Source of the DNA: Aldehydirespirator sp965220485
GTDB taxonomy: Bacteria > Actinomycetota > Acidimicrobiia > Acidimicrobiales > Aldehydirespiratoraceae
Reading direction: 5' to 3'
Length of the DNA stretch: 64,000 nucleotides
Assembly (NCBI GenBank): GCA_965220485.1
Contig: OZ244832.1
Location: 2,542,001 to 2,606,000, forward strand
Shown: positions 1-8,472 of the stretch, piece by piece
How the letters are laid out: the number at the start of each line of letters is the position of its first letter
How positions within the stretch are numbered: the stretch's first letter is position 1
The notes under the pieces: model-generated
What the model saw: only the letters and a program-made list of their open reading frames with translations
Database searches by the model: none
Told to the model about the DNA's origin: nothing
Position numbers and translations under genes: made by a program

Positions 1-332
1 CAGCGGGTGCCGACAATGTGCAGGACCCGTTCAACTTGGTGGGGCGCAGCGACCCGCTGGAGACGGCCGCGCTGATGGTGATGGCCGGTCATCGCCTGCC
101 CGCCGACGCCTACGACATGGTGTCGAACGTGGCCCGTCGGGTGATGGGGCTGGACCCGGTGAACTTCGAGCCGGGCGACCCCGCCGACCTGATGGCCATC
201 GACGCGCCGTCGCTGCGGGGCGCGGTGGCCGACGCCCCGATGTCGCGCCGGGTGTACCGGCGGGGGCGGCTGGTGGCCTCGGCCGACCAGCAGACCCAGG
301 TGCTGCGAAGCGGCCCAGAGGCCGAGCGGTAG
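1..332 (+). CDS. C-terminal part of a cytosine-deaminase-like amidohydrolase (runs off left edge)
   Basis: The reading frame is open from base 3 to a TAG stop at 330-332 and continues left of the window. Near its start is the run GADNVQDPFN, and near its end DPADLMAIDAPS. Both resemble the last segment of metal-dependent amidohydrolases of the cytosine deaminase/CodA group, where a loop after the metal site is followed by the closing beta-sandwich. The metal ligands would lie outside the window, so activity cannot be judged. Deaminases of this group hydrolyse exocyclic amino groups of pyrimidines or related heterocycles in the cytoplasm. A GTG at 18 gives a 104-residue ORF but is internal, because the homology continues upstream of it. 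The nearby NMT1/THI5-type importer would suit an N-heterocycle salvage or breakdown role, which is an inference. Other amidohydrolase subfamilies remain possible. Confidence 0.7.
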   Translation, partial: AGADNVQDPFNLVGRSDPLETAALMVMAGHRLPADAYDMVSNVARRVMGLDPVNFEPGDPADLMAIDAPSLRGAVADAPMSRRVYRRGRLVASADQQTQVLRSGPEAER

Positions 333-528
333 CCCGCAGTTCGGGAAGGAACTTCGCGGGCCGTGGCCCGAGCGGCCCGTGAGTAGCCCTATGTCAAGCT
401 CGCCTCAAATCTGCACGGGTATTGCTCCTCTATGACGAGTTTCTCTACTGATTTCGGTCGAGCGGGCCCGAGGGCCCGTGAGCGCAGCGAACAAGAGCAG
501 AAAATAGGACGCTGCCGGCAGGGCCTGG

Positions 529-1803
529 CTACTGCCCCACGGAGGAGTACTCGATTGCGAGGGACTCGTCGCCGAGTCCCACCACGTAGTTGCCGGCCTG
601 CAACGACACCGGCGGCTCGTCGGGATCGAAGCTGACCCCCACCGGGTCGCCACCGGAGGCCACCACCCGAACCTGCTCGAGGAACTGGCGGCGCACCATC
701 GACACTCCCCGGTCGCTGGAAGAGAGATGCTCGGTGGAGTTCAGGGTGATCGACCCCTGGCCGACCTGGGTCTCGTAGTCGCCGGGATGGCGCTGATGAC
801 CCTCGTCGTCGAGGTCGAACCAGGTCTTGCCGTCGCCGTAGTTGGGCAGCCCCTGGACCGGACGGTCCTTGGGTTTGCGTAGCATCGACACCACCCGGGT
901 GTGGGTGTCGTCGATGGGCACCGCCCATGACATGTTGTTGGTCTTGCCCAGCACGGTCAGCGTCGGGGTGGGTATGGCCCTGATCGTCGGCATGCGGATC
1001 TCGGTCACCCGGTGCAGCATGTTGCCGTCGGGCAGATCGCGGTCCTGGCTGGCGGTCACGCCCCACGGGTGGCGCTGCCAGTCGATGCGGGGCCAGATCT
1101 CCAGCCTCGGATCGAACTGGTGGCCGCTGATGGCGTTGTGGAGAATGAACACGTGGTACGGGTCCATGGCGTTCTCATGGGTCTGGAACCAGTTGCAGGG
1201 CGCCTCGCTGGGACCGCCGAAGGCGAAGTGGTCGATGATCAAGATCTCCTCGTCGTCTCGCCGGTCCTCGAAGATGTCGTAGCGCGGGAAGACCGGCTGA
1301 CGATCCGCCGGCCCCATGTAGGTGAAGACCAGGCCGTTGTATTCCTGGACCGGGTATCAGGGCTGGCGATAGGAGGCCTGGTTGCGTCCCCGGTCGGGCT
1401 CGCAGGGCTGGTCGAGGCAGGTGCCGTCCACCCCGAACAGCCAGCCGTGGTAGGGGCAGCGGATCCCGTCGTCCTCGACGCGGCCGTAGTAGAGGGTGGT
1501 GCCCCGGTGGCAGCAGCGGGGCTCGACGAGGCCGGGCCGGCCGCTGCCGTCGCGGAACAGGATCAGGTCCTCACCCAGGATCCGCACCTGGCGGGGAAGG
1601 CTGGTGGCCTCGGAGCTTCGGGCGACGGGGTGCCAGTAGCGTCGCAGCAGCTCGCCCGCCGGGGTGCCTGCGGCCGTCTCGACCAGATCGGGGTTCCATA
1701 CTCCCCTCTGACGCCCGTAGGCGCGGCCGTCTCCAGGATGCTCGGCGGGAGTCACGCCCGTTGGCCCGATGTCTCCGCCTCTCGTAGGTTGACGCTCAGC
1801 CAT
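529..1803 (-). pseudogene. Rieske non-haem iron oxygenase, large subunit, interrupted by one in-frame TGA
   Basis: Two minus-strand ORFs in the same frame together make one Rieske oxygenase of about 424 residues, the usual size for phthalate dioxygenase or demethylase-like alpha subunits. The N-terminal half has the Rieske cluster motif as CCHRG, then 16 residues, then CPYHGW. The C-terminal half has the catalytic-domain features NWFQTHENAMDPYHVFILH, which hold the mononuclear iron ligands. The halves are separated only by TGA at 1357-1359, in the context YRQP-stop-YPVQEYNGL, where I expect an aromatic such as Trp (TGG). The start is taken as ATG 1801-1803 (MAERQ); the longer ORF to 2013 has no family resemblance. 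With no frameshift and both halves conserved, this is a recent nonsense mutation, a sequencing error, or UGA recoding. The substrate is unknown. Confidence 0.8.
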
Positions 1804-2224
1804 GGGGAGATCATCGCACAGCCCGACCCCTGCCGATAGGGCGGAGCCCGCCCTGCTCGCTCCGCCGATCATCGACCACGGGGCGATCACGCTGCTCGCC
1901 ATCGACGGGTTGCCCGGCCTCGAAGTGCTCCACGGCGGCAGGTGGACGCCTGTGGCCGCGCCCGCGGGGAGCCTGATGGTCCAGCTTGGGGACATGCTGG
2001 CGCGCTGGACCAACGACTGCTACCGCTCGACGCCGCACCGGATGGTCGCATCCTTCGACGCGGATCGCTTCTCGATCCCGTTCTTCGTGAACCCCGACCC
2101 CCACACCGTGGTCTCCGCCATCGGGAGCTGCATCACGGTCGAGCGCCCGGAGCGTTACGAGCCGGTCACCGCGGGCGAGTTCCTGGTGTCGCGCATCGAC
2201 AGTCCCACCGAGCCTTACATCTGA
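1802..2224 (+). pseudogene. 2OG-Fe(II) oxygenase (isopenicillin-N-synthase family), C-terminal fragment
   Basis: From about base 1865 the translation matches the C-terminal half of the isopenicillin N synthase-like 2-oxoglutarate/Fe(II) oxygenases: DHGAITLL, then GLEVLHGGRW, GDMLARWTNDCYRSTPHRM and RFSIPFF. The distal iron histidine (TPHR) and the 2OG-binding Arg-x-Ser (RFS) are present. The first ligand pair, normally HxD, reads IID here, so one iron ligand is missing, and everything N-terminal to it is absent. The family is normally about 300 residues and this ORF has 140. Its ATG at 1802 overlaps the start codon of the divergent Rieske gene, so it is probably accidental. I read it as a remnant left when the 5' half was deleted. 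It is unlikely to be active. Confidence 0.75.
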
Positions 2225-2249
2225 GAGATCCGGGGTCTGGGCGCGCCGA

Positions 2250-2281
2250 GGGGGCCGGCGCACTGGGCACCGGCCCCCTTT
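2250..2281. terminator. Bidirectional stem-loop between convergent genes
   Basis: GGGGGCCGG at 2250-2258 pairs perfectly with CCGGCCCCC at 2270-2278 around an 11-base loop, followed by TTT on the plus strand. It lies between the oxygenase fragment (+) and the binding-protein gene (-), where a shared terminator is expected. Confidence 0.7.
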
Positions 2282-2312
2282 ACGGCGGTGTCTCTAGCGA
2301 GAGCGCCTGAGG

Positions 2313-4664
2313 CTAGAAGCCGAAGCTGATGTTCTCGTCGATGAACTCGTTGGTGAAGAGCTGGTCGTAGGTCAGGTCAGGATCGATGCCCTGCATCCCC
2401 GCATCCCGCATGTCGTTCAGCGTCTTCTCGTAGCGCGAGCCTTCCATGTTGCCCGCAGTGTTGTCGGGACCGTCGCCGACGAGGCCGTAGTCGCGCTGGG
2501 CCTGCACCGAGAACTCCGCCAGGTCGGCCGAGTATGTCCACCACGTGTCGTAGGTCTCCACGGCGTCGATGATGATGGCATTGGCCCGAGCCGGATTGGC
2601 GTCGAAGCTGACCGATGCCTGCTGGATGATCGGAACCAGCCTCTGCAGGCACGGACGCAGCTCTTCGATCTGGCCATTCCGGACGCCGATGGTCTGGGAG
2701 TAGATCTCGAACCCGGCATCGTGAAGCAACTCGAACGCAACCGGCTTGCCATAGTCGCTGAAGACGAACTCGTACTGGTAAGGCTCAGAGGAAGCGAAGC
2801 CCTGCTGGGCGATGTCCCGGGCTTCGATGAACTGACTCGGATCACCCTGGTAGTTCTTGTCCACCTTGTCCTCATCCCAGATGCCTTGAGCGATGAACAG
2901 GTCGGGGAACGTGCCACCCGCGAAGACCTTGACCCTGATGCCCCGCTCGCCGATGTCCCGGATGCCAGTGACGTCGGGGTAGGTCTCGGCATCCCACATC
3001 ACAATCTGCGGGTTCTTCTCCAGCGGCGCCACCACCGACACCAACGGCGTCACGTCCCAGAAGTTGACCTGCTGATCGGTCGAGCCGTATCCCAGGTGGA
3101 TCGACGAGTCCAGCGCCATGTGCTGGGACACGGACGAACCACCAAGGAACGGGCCGCCGGCGCGCACCTCCCACTCGATGCCCAGGTCGGTGCCGTCGAG
3201 CACCATCGGGCCTCCGGTGATCCCGTTGTTCTTGTCGATCTTGTAGCCCTCGCCGATCAGTTCGTACAGGGCGCCGTGCTCGGACTCCGGGAACCAGTCC
3301 GTCTGAACCACCAACGGTGACGGACACACGTCGGCAAGACTGGTGGCCAGCGGCTCGGCCAGCGGCAAGCCTTCCGAGCCGACGCCGGCCGTGCCCGGGG
3401 CGTAGGAGAACACGACGTTCTGACGGCTCGCCGCCAGGTTCTCCTCGCCTCCGATGTTCTGGATCACGGTGATCTTGGACGAGCCACAGTCACCGAAGGC
3501 ATCGCAATTGATCGTGCCGATCACGCCGCCATAGCCGCGAACGCCGTTCAGGTAGTCGCGGATGCCCTGCCGGTCGATCATCAGCGTGCCGTCCTCGACC
3601 GAGGAGGCCGCCGCGATGGCATCGAGCAGCAATGTGGTGGCGTCGTATCCGTGCGCCCAGAACGACGCCGAGGGCGGTTCGCCGTGGGCATCCTCGTAGG
3701 CGGCAAGGATTGCGTCAGCGGTCTTGCCCGTGCTCTGGTTCGTGTTGTCGCCGAATCGCTCGTCCGGACCCGAGAAGTAAATGCCCCTGGTCTGGGGAAG
3801 CGGCAGGTAGTTGTCGTTCAAGAGGCCGTCAGCGGCCAGCAGGACCGTGTCCTCCAGACCGGGCACGCTCGGCGCCTGGTCGGCGATGAAATCACCCTCG
3901 GGCTGGAAGATCGGGAAGAACAGCGCGCCGGGGCTGCCCGCGGCGATCTCGGTGAGCACCGGCACCATGTCGGTGTCGCCCTTGTTGATCCCAGAGACAC
4001 CCGTCACCGTGCCGCCCTCGGCCTCGAAGGCGTCGGCGAAGGCCTGGGCCAACCCCTGGGTGTAGGGGTCGCCGTCGTGGATGGCCGCTGCCGCGCTGAT
4101 CCCCAGTTGGCCGAACACGAACTTGGCCATGGCCGCGCCCTGGTACAGGTCGTTGTGGGCGGTGCGGTAGTACCCGGCGCTGTAGTTCTCCCCGGGCGTT
4201 CCGGCAAGGTCCGACGTCAGCGCAGGCGATGTGTTGCCGCCGGAGATCAGCACCATGCCGGCGTTCGTGAGCAAGGGTGAAGCAGCCACTGCCGCGCCCG
4301 AGCACGACGTGCCGATCACGCCGACCACGTCCTCGTCGGCCACGATGGCCTGGGCCGCGGCCTGGCCGCCGTCGGGGGAGCACAGGTCGTCCAGGCTGGC
4401 GCCGACATCGACATCGAAACCGTGGATCTGGCCGTAGTCTTCGACCGCGAGCCGTGTGGCCCGGTCGATCGGCAGGCCGAAGGCGGCCACATCGCCGGAG
4501 ATGGCCTCGAGCGAGCGGATCTGGATGGCGTCGCCCGCCTCGACCTCGACGACGCCGAGAGAGTCGTCCTGCGTCGTAGTGGCGTCGTCGCCACTGCAGG
4601 CCGCGGCCAGCAGGCTCAGCGACAGCAGAACGGCCGCAAGACGGGTCCAAGTTCTAGTATTCAC
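2313..4664 (-). CDS. Lipoprotein with two fused solute-binding domains (LivK-type plus NMT1/THI5-type)
   Basis: This is a 783-residue secreted lipoprotein, about twice the size of a normal ABC binding protein. Residues 1-24 are a lipoprotein signal with lipobox LAAAC. Residues about 45-420 look like a type I periplasmic binding fold of the branched-chain amino acid (LivK) class, with EAISGDVAAFG, GVIGTSCSGAAVAASPL and AHGYDATTLLLDAI. Residues about 440-783 look like an NMT1/THI5/SsuA-type type II binding fold, with VVQTDWFPESEHGALYE, a central hinge region, and a C-terminal stretch of the form FSDYGKPVAFELLHDAG. It starts at GTG 4662-4664 after a strong GGAGGAGG site. The permease and ATPase just upstream are of the NMT1/THI5 (ThiXYZ/SsuABC-like) class, so the second domain probably delivers the substrate. 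The role of the first is unknown: a sensor, a second substrate or a scaffold. The fusion is one uninterrupted frame. Confidence 0.8.
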   Translation of the reverse strand: MNTRTWTRLAAVLLSLSLLAAACSGDDATTTQDDSLGVVEVEAGDAIQIRSLEAISGDVAAFGLPIDRATRLAVEDYGQIHGFDVDVGASLDDLCSPDGGQAAAQAIVADEDVVGVIGTSCSGAAVAASPLLTNAGMVLISGGNTSPALTSDLAGTPGENYSAGYYRTAHNDLYQGAAMAKFVFGQLGISAAAAIHDGDPYTQGLAQAFADAFEAEGGTVTGVSGINKGDTDMVPVLTEIAAGSPGALFFPIFQPEGDFIADQAPSVPGLEDTVLLAADGLLNDNYLPLPQTRGIYFSGPDERFGDNTNQSTGKTADAILAAYEDAHGEPPSASFWAHGYDATTLLLDAIAAASSVEDGTLMIDRQGIRDYLNGVRGYGGVIGTINCDAFGDCGSSKITVIQNIGGEENLAASRQNVVFSYAPGTAGVGSEGLPLAEPLATSLADVCPSPLVVQTDWFPESEHGALYELIGEGYKIDKNNGITGGPMVLDGTDLGIEWEVRAGGPFLGGSSVSQHMALDSSIHLGYGSTDQQVNFWDVTPLVSVVAPLEKNPQIVMWDAETYPDVTGIRDIGERGIRVKVFAGGTFPDLFIAQGIWDEDKVDKNYQGDPSQFIEARDIAQQGFASSEPYQYEFVFSDYGKPVAFELLHDAGFEIYSQTIGVRNGQIEELRPCLQRLVPIIQQASVSFDANPARANAIIIDAVETYDTWWTYSADLAEFSVQAQRDYGLVGDGPDNTAGNMEGSRYEKTLNDMRDAGMQGIDPDLTYDQLFTNEFIDENISFGF

Positions 4665-4754
4665 GTTTCCCTCCTCCAGGAGCGTGGGGAATAGGCGCGC
4701 CGGTATGGCGCTGTTATCGGATGCTACAGGCAGCCTCTCGACACCAGCAAACCG

Positions 4755-4823
4755 ACCCGTCTCCGTCGAACCGGGCTCAGCCGTCGAACCGACCTATCTC
4801 CGTCGAACCGGGATCAGCCGTCG
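4755..4823. repeat. Short direct repeat spanning the permease stop codon
   Basis: A segment of about 28 bases beginning TCTCCGTCGAACCGGG and ending with CAGCCGTCGA occurs at about 4755-4782 and again at about 4795-4823 with one or two differences. The second copy contains the stop codon of the permease gene (read on the minus strand), so the gene end has been duplicated. Confidence 0.75.
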
Positions 4824-5746
4824 ATTGCGCCGGAGTCGTGCCATTTGCCGATAGCCAGTTTCTGGATGAAGCCGAATATCCAGAACACGCCCACGCCCAG
4901 TACTGATGACATGATCACCGCGGCCAGCAGCTCCTCGCTCCGGAGATTGTAGGCGTAGGTTTGGAGCCGCTGCCCGATGCCGGCCTCCCCCCGGACGAAG
5001 AAGAAATCCCCGACGATGGCCCCGATCACCGACAGTCCGGCCGAAATGCGAAGACCGGCGAAGACGGCGGGAAGCGCAGCCGGGAACATCAGTTTGCGCA
5101 GTCGGGTGAGACGGCTGGCATGGTGGAGCGTGAACAGGTCGTGCATGTCGCGTTCCGCCGACTGCAGGCCGAAGAGCGTGTTCAGGACGATCGGGAACAG
5201 CGAGATGATGATGCACACGATCACCCGCGACGGCTGTCCGTAACCCCACCAGAAACCGATCAGCGGGACGATCGCCAGGATGGGGATGGCTTGCACCGTG
5301 ACCATGAAGGGAAAGACGGCCCGTTCCACCAGCTTGGTCTGGCTCATCATCGTGGCCAGGAACACCCCGATGGCGATGGCTAGAGCCAAGCCGATCATGG
5401 CCACCTGCGTGCTAGACCACAGCGCCTCGAGGATGACTTGGAATTTGTCCCATTCGAGGAAGCCGACATCAATGACCTCATGGGGTTGGGGCAGCAGGAA
5501 CCGGCGTCCCGGGTCGAGCACACCCAACGCGATGTAGTACCACAGAGAGACGAACAGCCCGCCCAGAAGCACTGGCGGCAGCAAGACCCGGGCCAGGACG
5601 ACGGCTGTCGACCTGGTGTGGGCTGCCGTCCGCGACTGCTCTTCGGCCGGCGGATCGACCGCGCCCATGCCGACGCTCCAACCGGCCTCGTCCCGCTCGG
5701 TTGGTGAGTGTTCCTTGGCTACGGCGGTGTCGGGGGCAATGGTCAT
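4814..5746 (-). CDS. ABC transporter permease, NMT1/THI5 (SsuC/ThiX-like) family
   Basis: This is a 310-residue membrane protein with about six hydrophobic segments after a charged cytoplasmic N-terminus of about 45 residues. The binding-protein-dependent permease fold is recognisable, with the cytoplasmic coupling loop in the region ERDMHDLFTLHHASRLTRLRKLMFPAALP, cited only as a location (about residues 200-230). The size and loop match SsuC/ThiX-type permeases for sulfonates, hydroxymethylpyrimidine or nitrate-like substrates. Its ATG (5744-5746) overlaps the stop of the ATPase gene by four bases (ATGA), so the two are translationally coupled. The fused binding protein follows about 150 bases downstream. 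The transported substrate cannot be read from the sequence. Confidence 0.88.
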   Translation of the reverse strand: MTIAPDTAVAKEHSPTERDEAGWSVGMGAVDPPAEEQSRTAAHTRSTAVVLARVLLPPVLLGGLFVSLWYYIALGVLDPGRRFLLPQPHEVIDVGFLEWDKFQVILEALWSSTQVAMIGLALAIAIGVFLATMMSQTKLVERAVFPFMVTVQAIPILAIVPLIGFWWGYGQPSRVIVCIIISLFPIVLNTLFGLQSAERDMHDLFTLHHASRLTRLRKLMFPAALPAVFAGLRISAGLSVIGAIVGDFFFVRGEAGIGQRLQTYAYNLRSEELLAAVIMSSVLGVGVFWIFGFIQKLAIGKWHDSGAIDG

Positions 5747-6492
5747 GAGTGAGAACCTCTCAGTGCCTGCGAGACCTCGCCGCTGAGGCGGGCGAAGTCG
5801 GGGTCGAATCGCAACTCGGGCTGACGGGGATAGCTGAACGGCACGTCGAGGGTGGCCACAATCCGGCCCGGGCGGGCCGACATCACATACACCTTGGTGC
5901 TCATGAACACGGCCTCCCGGATCGAGTGGGTGATGAACAGCCCGGCGAACCCCTCGGACTGGAAGAGCCGCAGCGTTTCTTCGTTCAGGTACTCGCGGGT
6001 GATCTCGTCAACGGCTCCGAAAGGCTCGTCGAACAGGAACACCGGCGGCTTGAGCGTCAGCGTGCGAGCCAGCGAGGCCCTCATCTTCATGCCGCCCGAG
6101 AGCGACTTCGGATAGTGGTTCTCGAAGCCGTTCAGGCCGACCAGCTCGATTGCCCCCGTTGACAGCCTCCTCCGCTCGGCGGCGTCGATTCCGTGCAGCT
6201 CCGCCAACAGCTCGACGTTTTGGCGCACGGTCCTCCAGGGCAGCAGCGTGGCGTCCTGGAACACGTAGCCGAGGCGGTCCCGATCGACCTCCACCGACCC
6301 CGCGGTCGGTTCCAGCAGGCCCGACGCGATGCGCAGCAGCGTCGACTTGCCGCATCCGGAGGGGCCCACGACGGTGACGAACTCACCCTTGTCGACCGAG
6401 AAGGTGATGTCGCGCAGCGCCTCGGTGCCGTCGGGGAAGATCATCCCAATCCCGTCGAAGGACAGCGCGCCGGTGATGGTCGGGGCTCTCAC
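5743..6492 (-). CDS. ABC transporter ATP-binding protein, SsuB/ThiZ-like
   Basis: This 249-residue ATPase has all the expected motifs: Walker A GPSGCGKSTLL, Q-loop YVFQDATLLPW, signature LSGGMKMRASLARTL, Walker B VFLFDEPFGAVDE and H-loop ITHSIREAV. The sequence is closest in style to the nitrate/sulfonate/taurine importer ATPases. It starts at GTG 6490-6492, preceded by a G-rich ribosome site. It is the first gene of a three-gene minus-strand operon (ATPase, permease, binding protein) and powers import across the cytoplasmic membrane. The divergent reductase gene begins about 100 bases away, so the 6493-6593 gap probably holds both promoters. Confidence 0.92.
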   Translation of the reverse strand: MRAPTITGALSFDGIGMIFPDGTEALRDITFSVDKGEFVTVVGPSGCGKSTLLRIASGLLEPTAGSVEVDRDRLGYVFQDATLLPWRTVRQNVELLAELHGIDAAERRRLSTGAIELVGLNGFENHYPKSLSGGMKMRASLARTLTLKPPVFLFDEPFGAVDEITREYLNEETLRLFQSEGFAGLFITHSIREAVFMSTKVYVMSARPGRIVATLDVPFSYPRQPELRFDPDFARLSGEVSQALRGSHS

Positions 6493-6593
6493 CAGTTCCG
6501 TCTCCCCCTTTGGCGGTTAGAAATGTGGACGGTTGCTGATCGCAGCGGCGAACATACAGTACCGCCATCTGATTCCGACCAGTCCGGTGACCG

Positions 6594-7154
6594 ATGCGCG
6601 TACTGCTGCTCGACGGATACGACCCCTCCGAAGACGACCGCCGGGTCGTGGTCGCAGCGACCGAGGAACTCGACGCCGGGCACCACGAAGTGGACCTGCT
6701 CAGCGTCCACGACTTCAACGCGGTGATGTCGGCGGCCGAGCGCACCGCCTACCACAGCGACGAGCCGGTGATCTCAGATGACGTGCGCGACTCGGCCGAG
6801 CGGGTGCAGGCCGCCGAGGCGCTGCTGTTCTGCTATCCGTCCGTCGCCTTCGCGGTGCCCGCCGCCCTCAAGGGCTGGCTCGAGCGAGTGATGGTGCCCG
6901 GCGTGGCCTTCGTGTTCGACGACAGGCACCGGGTCCGCCCCGGCATGGAGAACATCCGCCGGATCGGCTCGATCACCACCAGCCCGCACCGCCGCCTGGC
7001 CCGACTGCGGGCCCGGGATGCCGGAAAGCGCACCACGGCCAGGACGCTTCGGCTGAGCGCACACAAGCGCTGCCGCACCACGTTCGTGGCAGTGCCGTCC
7101 CCCGCAGACGACCAAGGGATCCTCAAGGTCCGCAAGGCCCTGCGCCGCTGGTAG
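6594..7154 (+). CDS. Flavodoxin-fold NAD(P)H-dependent oxidoreductase
   Basis: This 186-residue protein resembles the Flavodoxin_2 / KefF-MdaB quinone reductase family. It has an N-terminal beta-strand/loop MRVLLLDGYDPSEDDR, a central LLFCYPSVAFAVPAALKGW that matches the family's FMN/FAD-contact region (typically PLWWYSMPALLKGW), and LERVMVPGVAFVF. The first phosphate loop lacks the usual HP-R pattern and reads GYDPSEDD, so cofactor binding could be altered. It is a cytoplasmic flavoprotein that would move two electrons from NAD(P)H to a quinone or another acceptor. It is divergent from the ABC operon and convergent with the luciferase-like gene. The last 17 bases including the stop are duplicated downstream. 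Confidence 0.75.
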   Translation: MRVLLLDGYDPSEDDRRVVVAATEELDAGHHEVDLLSVHDFNAVMSAAERTAYHSDEPVISDDVRDSAERVQAAEALLFCYPSVAFAVPAALKGWLERVMVPGVAFVFDDRHRVRPGMENIRRIGSITTSPHRRLARLRARDAGKRTTARTLRLSAHKRCRTTFVAVPSPADDQGILKVRKALRRW

Positions 7155-7191
7155 AGCCTCGCGCCGCCGCGGGACCCTGCGCCGCTGGTAG
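7138..7191. repeat. Direct repeat of a gene 3' end including its stop codon
   Basis: CCCTGCGCCGCTGGTAG, the last codons and TAG stop of the flavodoxin-fold gene, occurs at about 7138-7154 and again at about 7175-7191, 37 bases further on. The second copy is outside any gene. Confidence 0.85.
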
Positions 7192-7209
7192 GCCGCAGGC
7201 CGTGCGGGC

Positions 7210-8364
7210 TCAGCCGGGCAGCAGGGGCAGGACTTCGGCAGCGATGCGGTGGAGTTGCTCCTCCACCTTCTCGTAGCGGTCGCCGGGCATGGCCGGGAAC
7301 AGCAGCACGTTCTCCAAGCCGATCTGCTCGTCGTACCAGTTGATCGCCTCGGCCACCTGCTCGCCGCTGCCCGCCAGCATCGTCTTCTGGTCGATGGAGT
7401 CCTCCAGGGTGGGGATCAGCCCGGGCTTGGCCGGTCGGCCGTCGGCGCCCATGTAGCCCTTGCTCCAACCGTAGGGGCCCAGGAACTTCCAGAACTCGTC
7501 GTGGCCGTCGCGCACGGACGCGACCGCCTCCTCGAAGGTGTCCTCGACGCGCACCGACACCACGAGCAGGCGATGCTCGCCCCGCTGGAGCTCTCGGCCG
7601 TGGGTGGCCGCGTAGATCTCCGCGAACTGCTCCCAGCGCATCTTGACGAAGGAGTGGTGGTTGTTCCAGAACACCCCGCCCCAGCCCCACCGGGGCACCT
7701 GCTCGAGCGTCGGGGGCGAGGTGATGGCCTGCCAGATCTCGTAGGGGTAGAGCGGGCGAGGCACCAGCGAGAGCTCGGTCACGAACCCGCCCCGGTCGGG
7801 GATGCCCGCCGGAGGCAGGTCATAGACCTCGCCGTGGAAGCTGAAAGTCTCGTTGTCCAAGGCGACGCGGATGACCTGCATGGCCTCATCGAACTGCTTG
7901 CGGTTGTACTCGTCGGCAGCGGCCTTGTCGGGATTGTCGAAACTGCCGATCTTGGTGCCCAGCGTCTCAGCCTCGCGGGGGACGGTGCCGCGGCCGACGC
8001 CCAGAATCCCCCGCCCGCCGGAGATGTTGTGCAGCGTGGCGAAGTCCTCGGCCAGCCTCAGGGGGTGCCACTGCGGCACGACGTTGAAGGCCATGCCGAT
8101 GCGGATCAGCTCGGTGCGCTCCGCGAGGATGGTGCCCACCAGGATCCCGTTGGGGACCACCTCGTAGCCCTCGTGCTGGAAGTGGTGCTCGGTCAACCAG
8201 AACGAGTCGAACCCGAGCCGGTCGCACACCACCCCCATGTCGATTATCCGCTCGGTGGCCCGCCACGCCTCCTTGTGACCGTAGCGGCGATCGGTCGGGC
8301 TCGGCGGGCCCGCGCCGGCGTCGGGAAACTCGACCCCGCCGAACAGGAACACCCCGGTGCGCAT
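7210..8364 (-). CDS. Luciferase-like (LLM class) flavin-dependent monooxygenase
   Basis: This 384-residue protein has the bacterial luciferase-like TIM-barrel pattern: MRTGVFLFGGVEFPDAG at the start, RLGFDSFWLTEHHF (the class's typical W-x-x-E-H-H), and LAEDFATLHNISGGRGILGVGRG near residue 120. These enzymes use reduced FMN (or F420 in actinobacterial relatives) with oxygen to oxidise organic substrates. The start is taken as ATG 8362-8364, where homology begins; the open frame runs on to 8781 but without family resemblance. The neighbouring flavodoxin-fold reductase could supply reduced flavin, which is an inference from position. The substrate is unknown. Confidence 0.85.
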   Translation of the reverse strand: MRTGVFLFGGVEFPDAGAGPPSPTDRRYGHKEAWRATERIIDMGVVCDRLGFDSFWLTEHHFQHEGYEVVPNGILVGTILAERTELIRIGMAFNVVPQWHPLRLAEDFATLHNISGGRGILGVGRGTVPREAETLGTKIGSFDNPDKAAADEYNRKQFDEAMQVIRVALDNETFSFHGEVYDLPPAGIPDRGGFVTELSLVPRPLYPYEIWQAITSPPTLEQVPRWGWGGVFWNNHHSFVKMRWEQFAEIYAATHGRELQRGEHRLLVVSVRVEDTFEEAVASVRDGHDEFWKFLGPYGWSKGYMGADGRPAKPGLIPTLEDSIDQKTMLAGSGEQVAEAINWYDEQIGLENVLLFPAMPGDRYEKVEEQLHRIAAEVLPLLPG

Positions 8365-8472
8365 GCCTACTACTGTAAGTCCCGCTCGTAGCCGGGGTCG
8401 AAATGGACGACGACGCGCCGACTGGGAGTCTGGGGCGTGGGATGGCGCCAGGGGCGTGCGACACTGCTTGGC

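Noticed and set aside
1357..1359. Selenocysteine insertion in the Rieske oxygenase as the main explanation
   Set aside because: The position is expected to be aromatic, not Cys, and I could not identify a convincing SECIS hairpin by eye. A nonsense change or read error is simpler.
1804..2013. Longer start for the Rieske oxygenase
   Set aside because: The extra 70 residues are antisense to the conserved 2OG oxygenase fragment and do not resemble any oxygenase leader.
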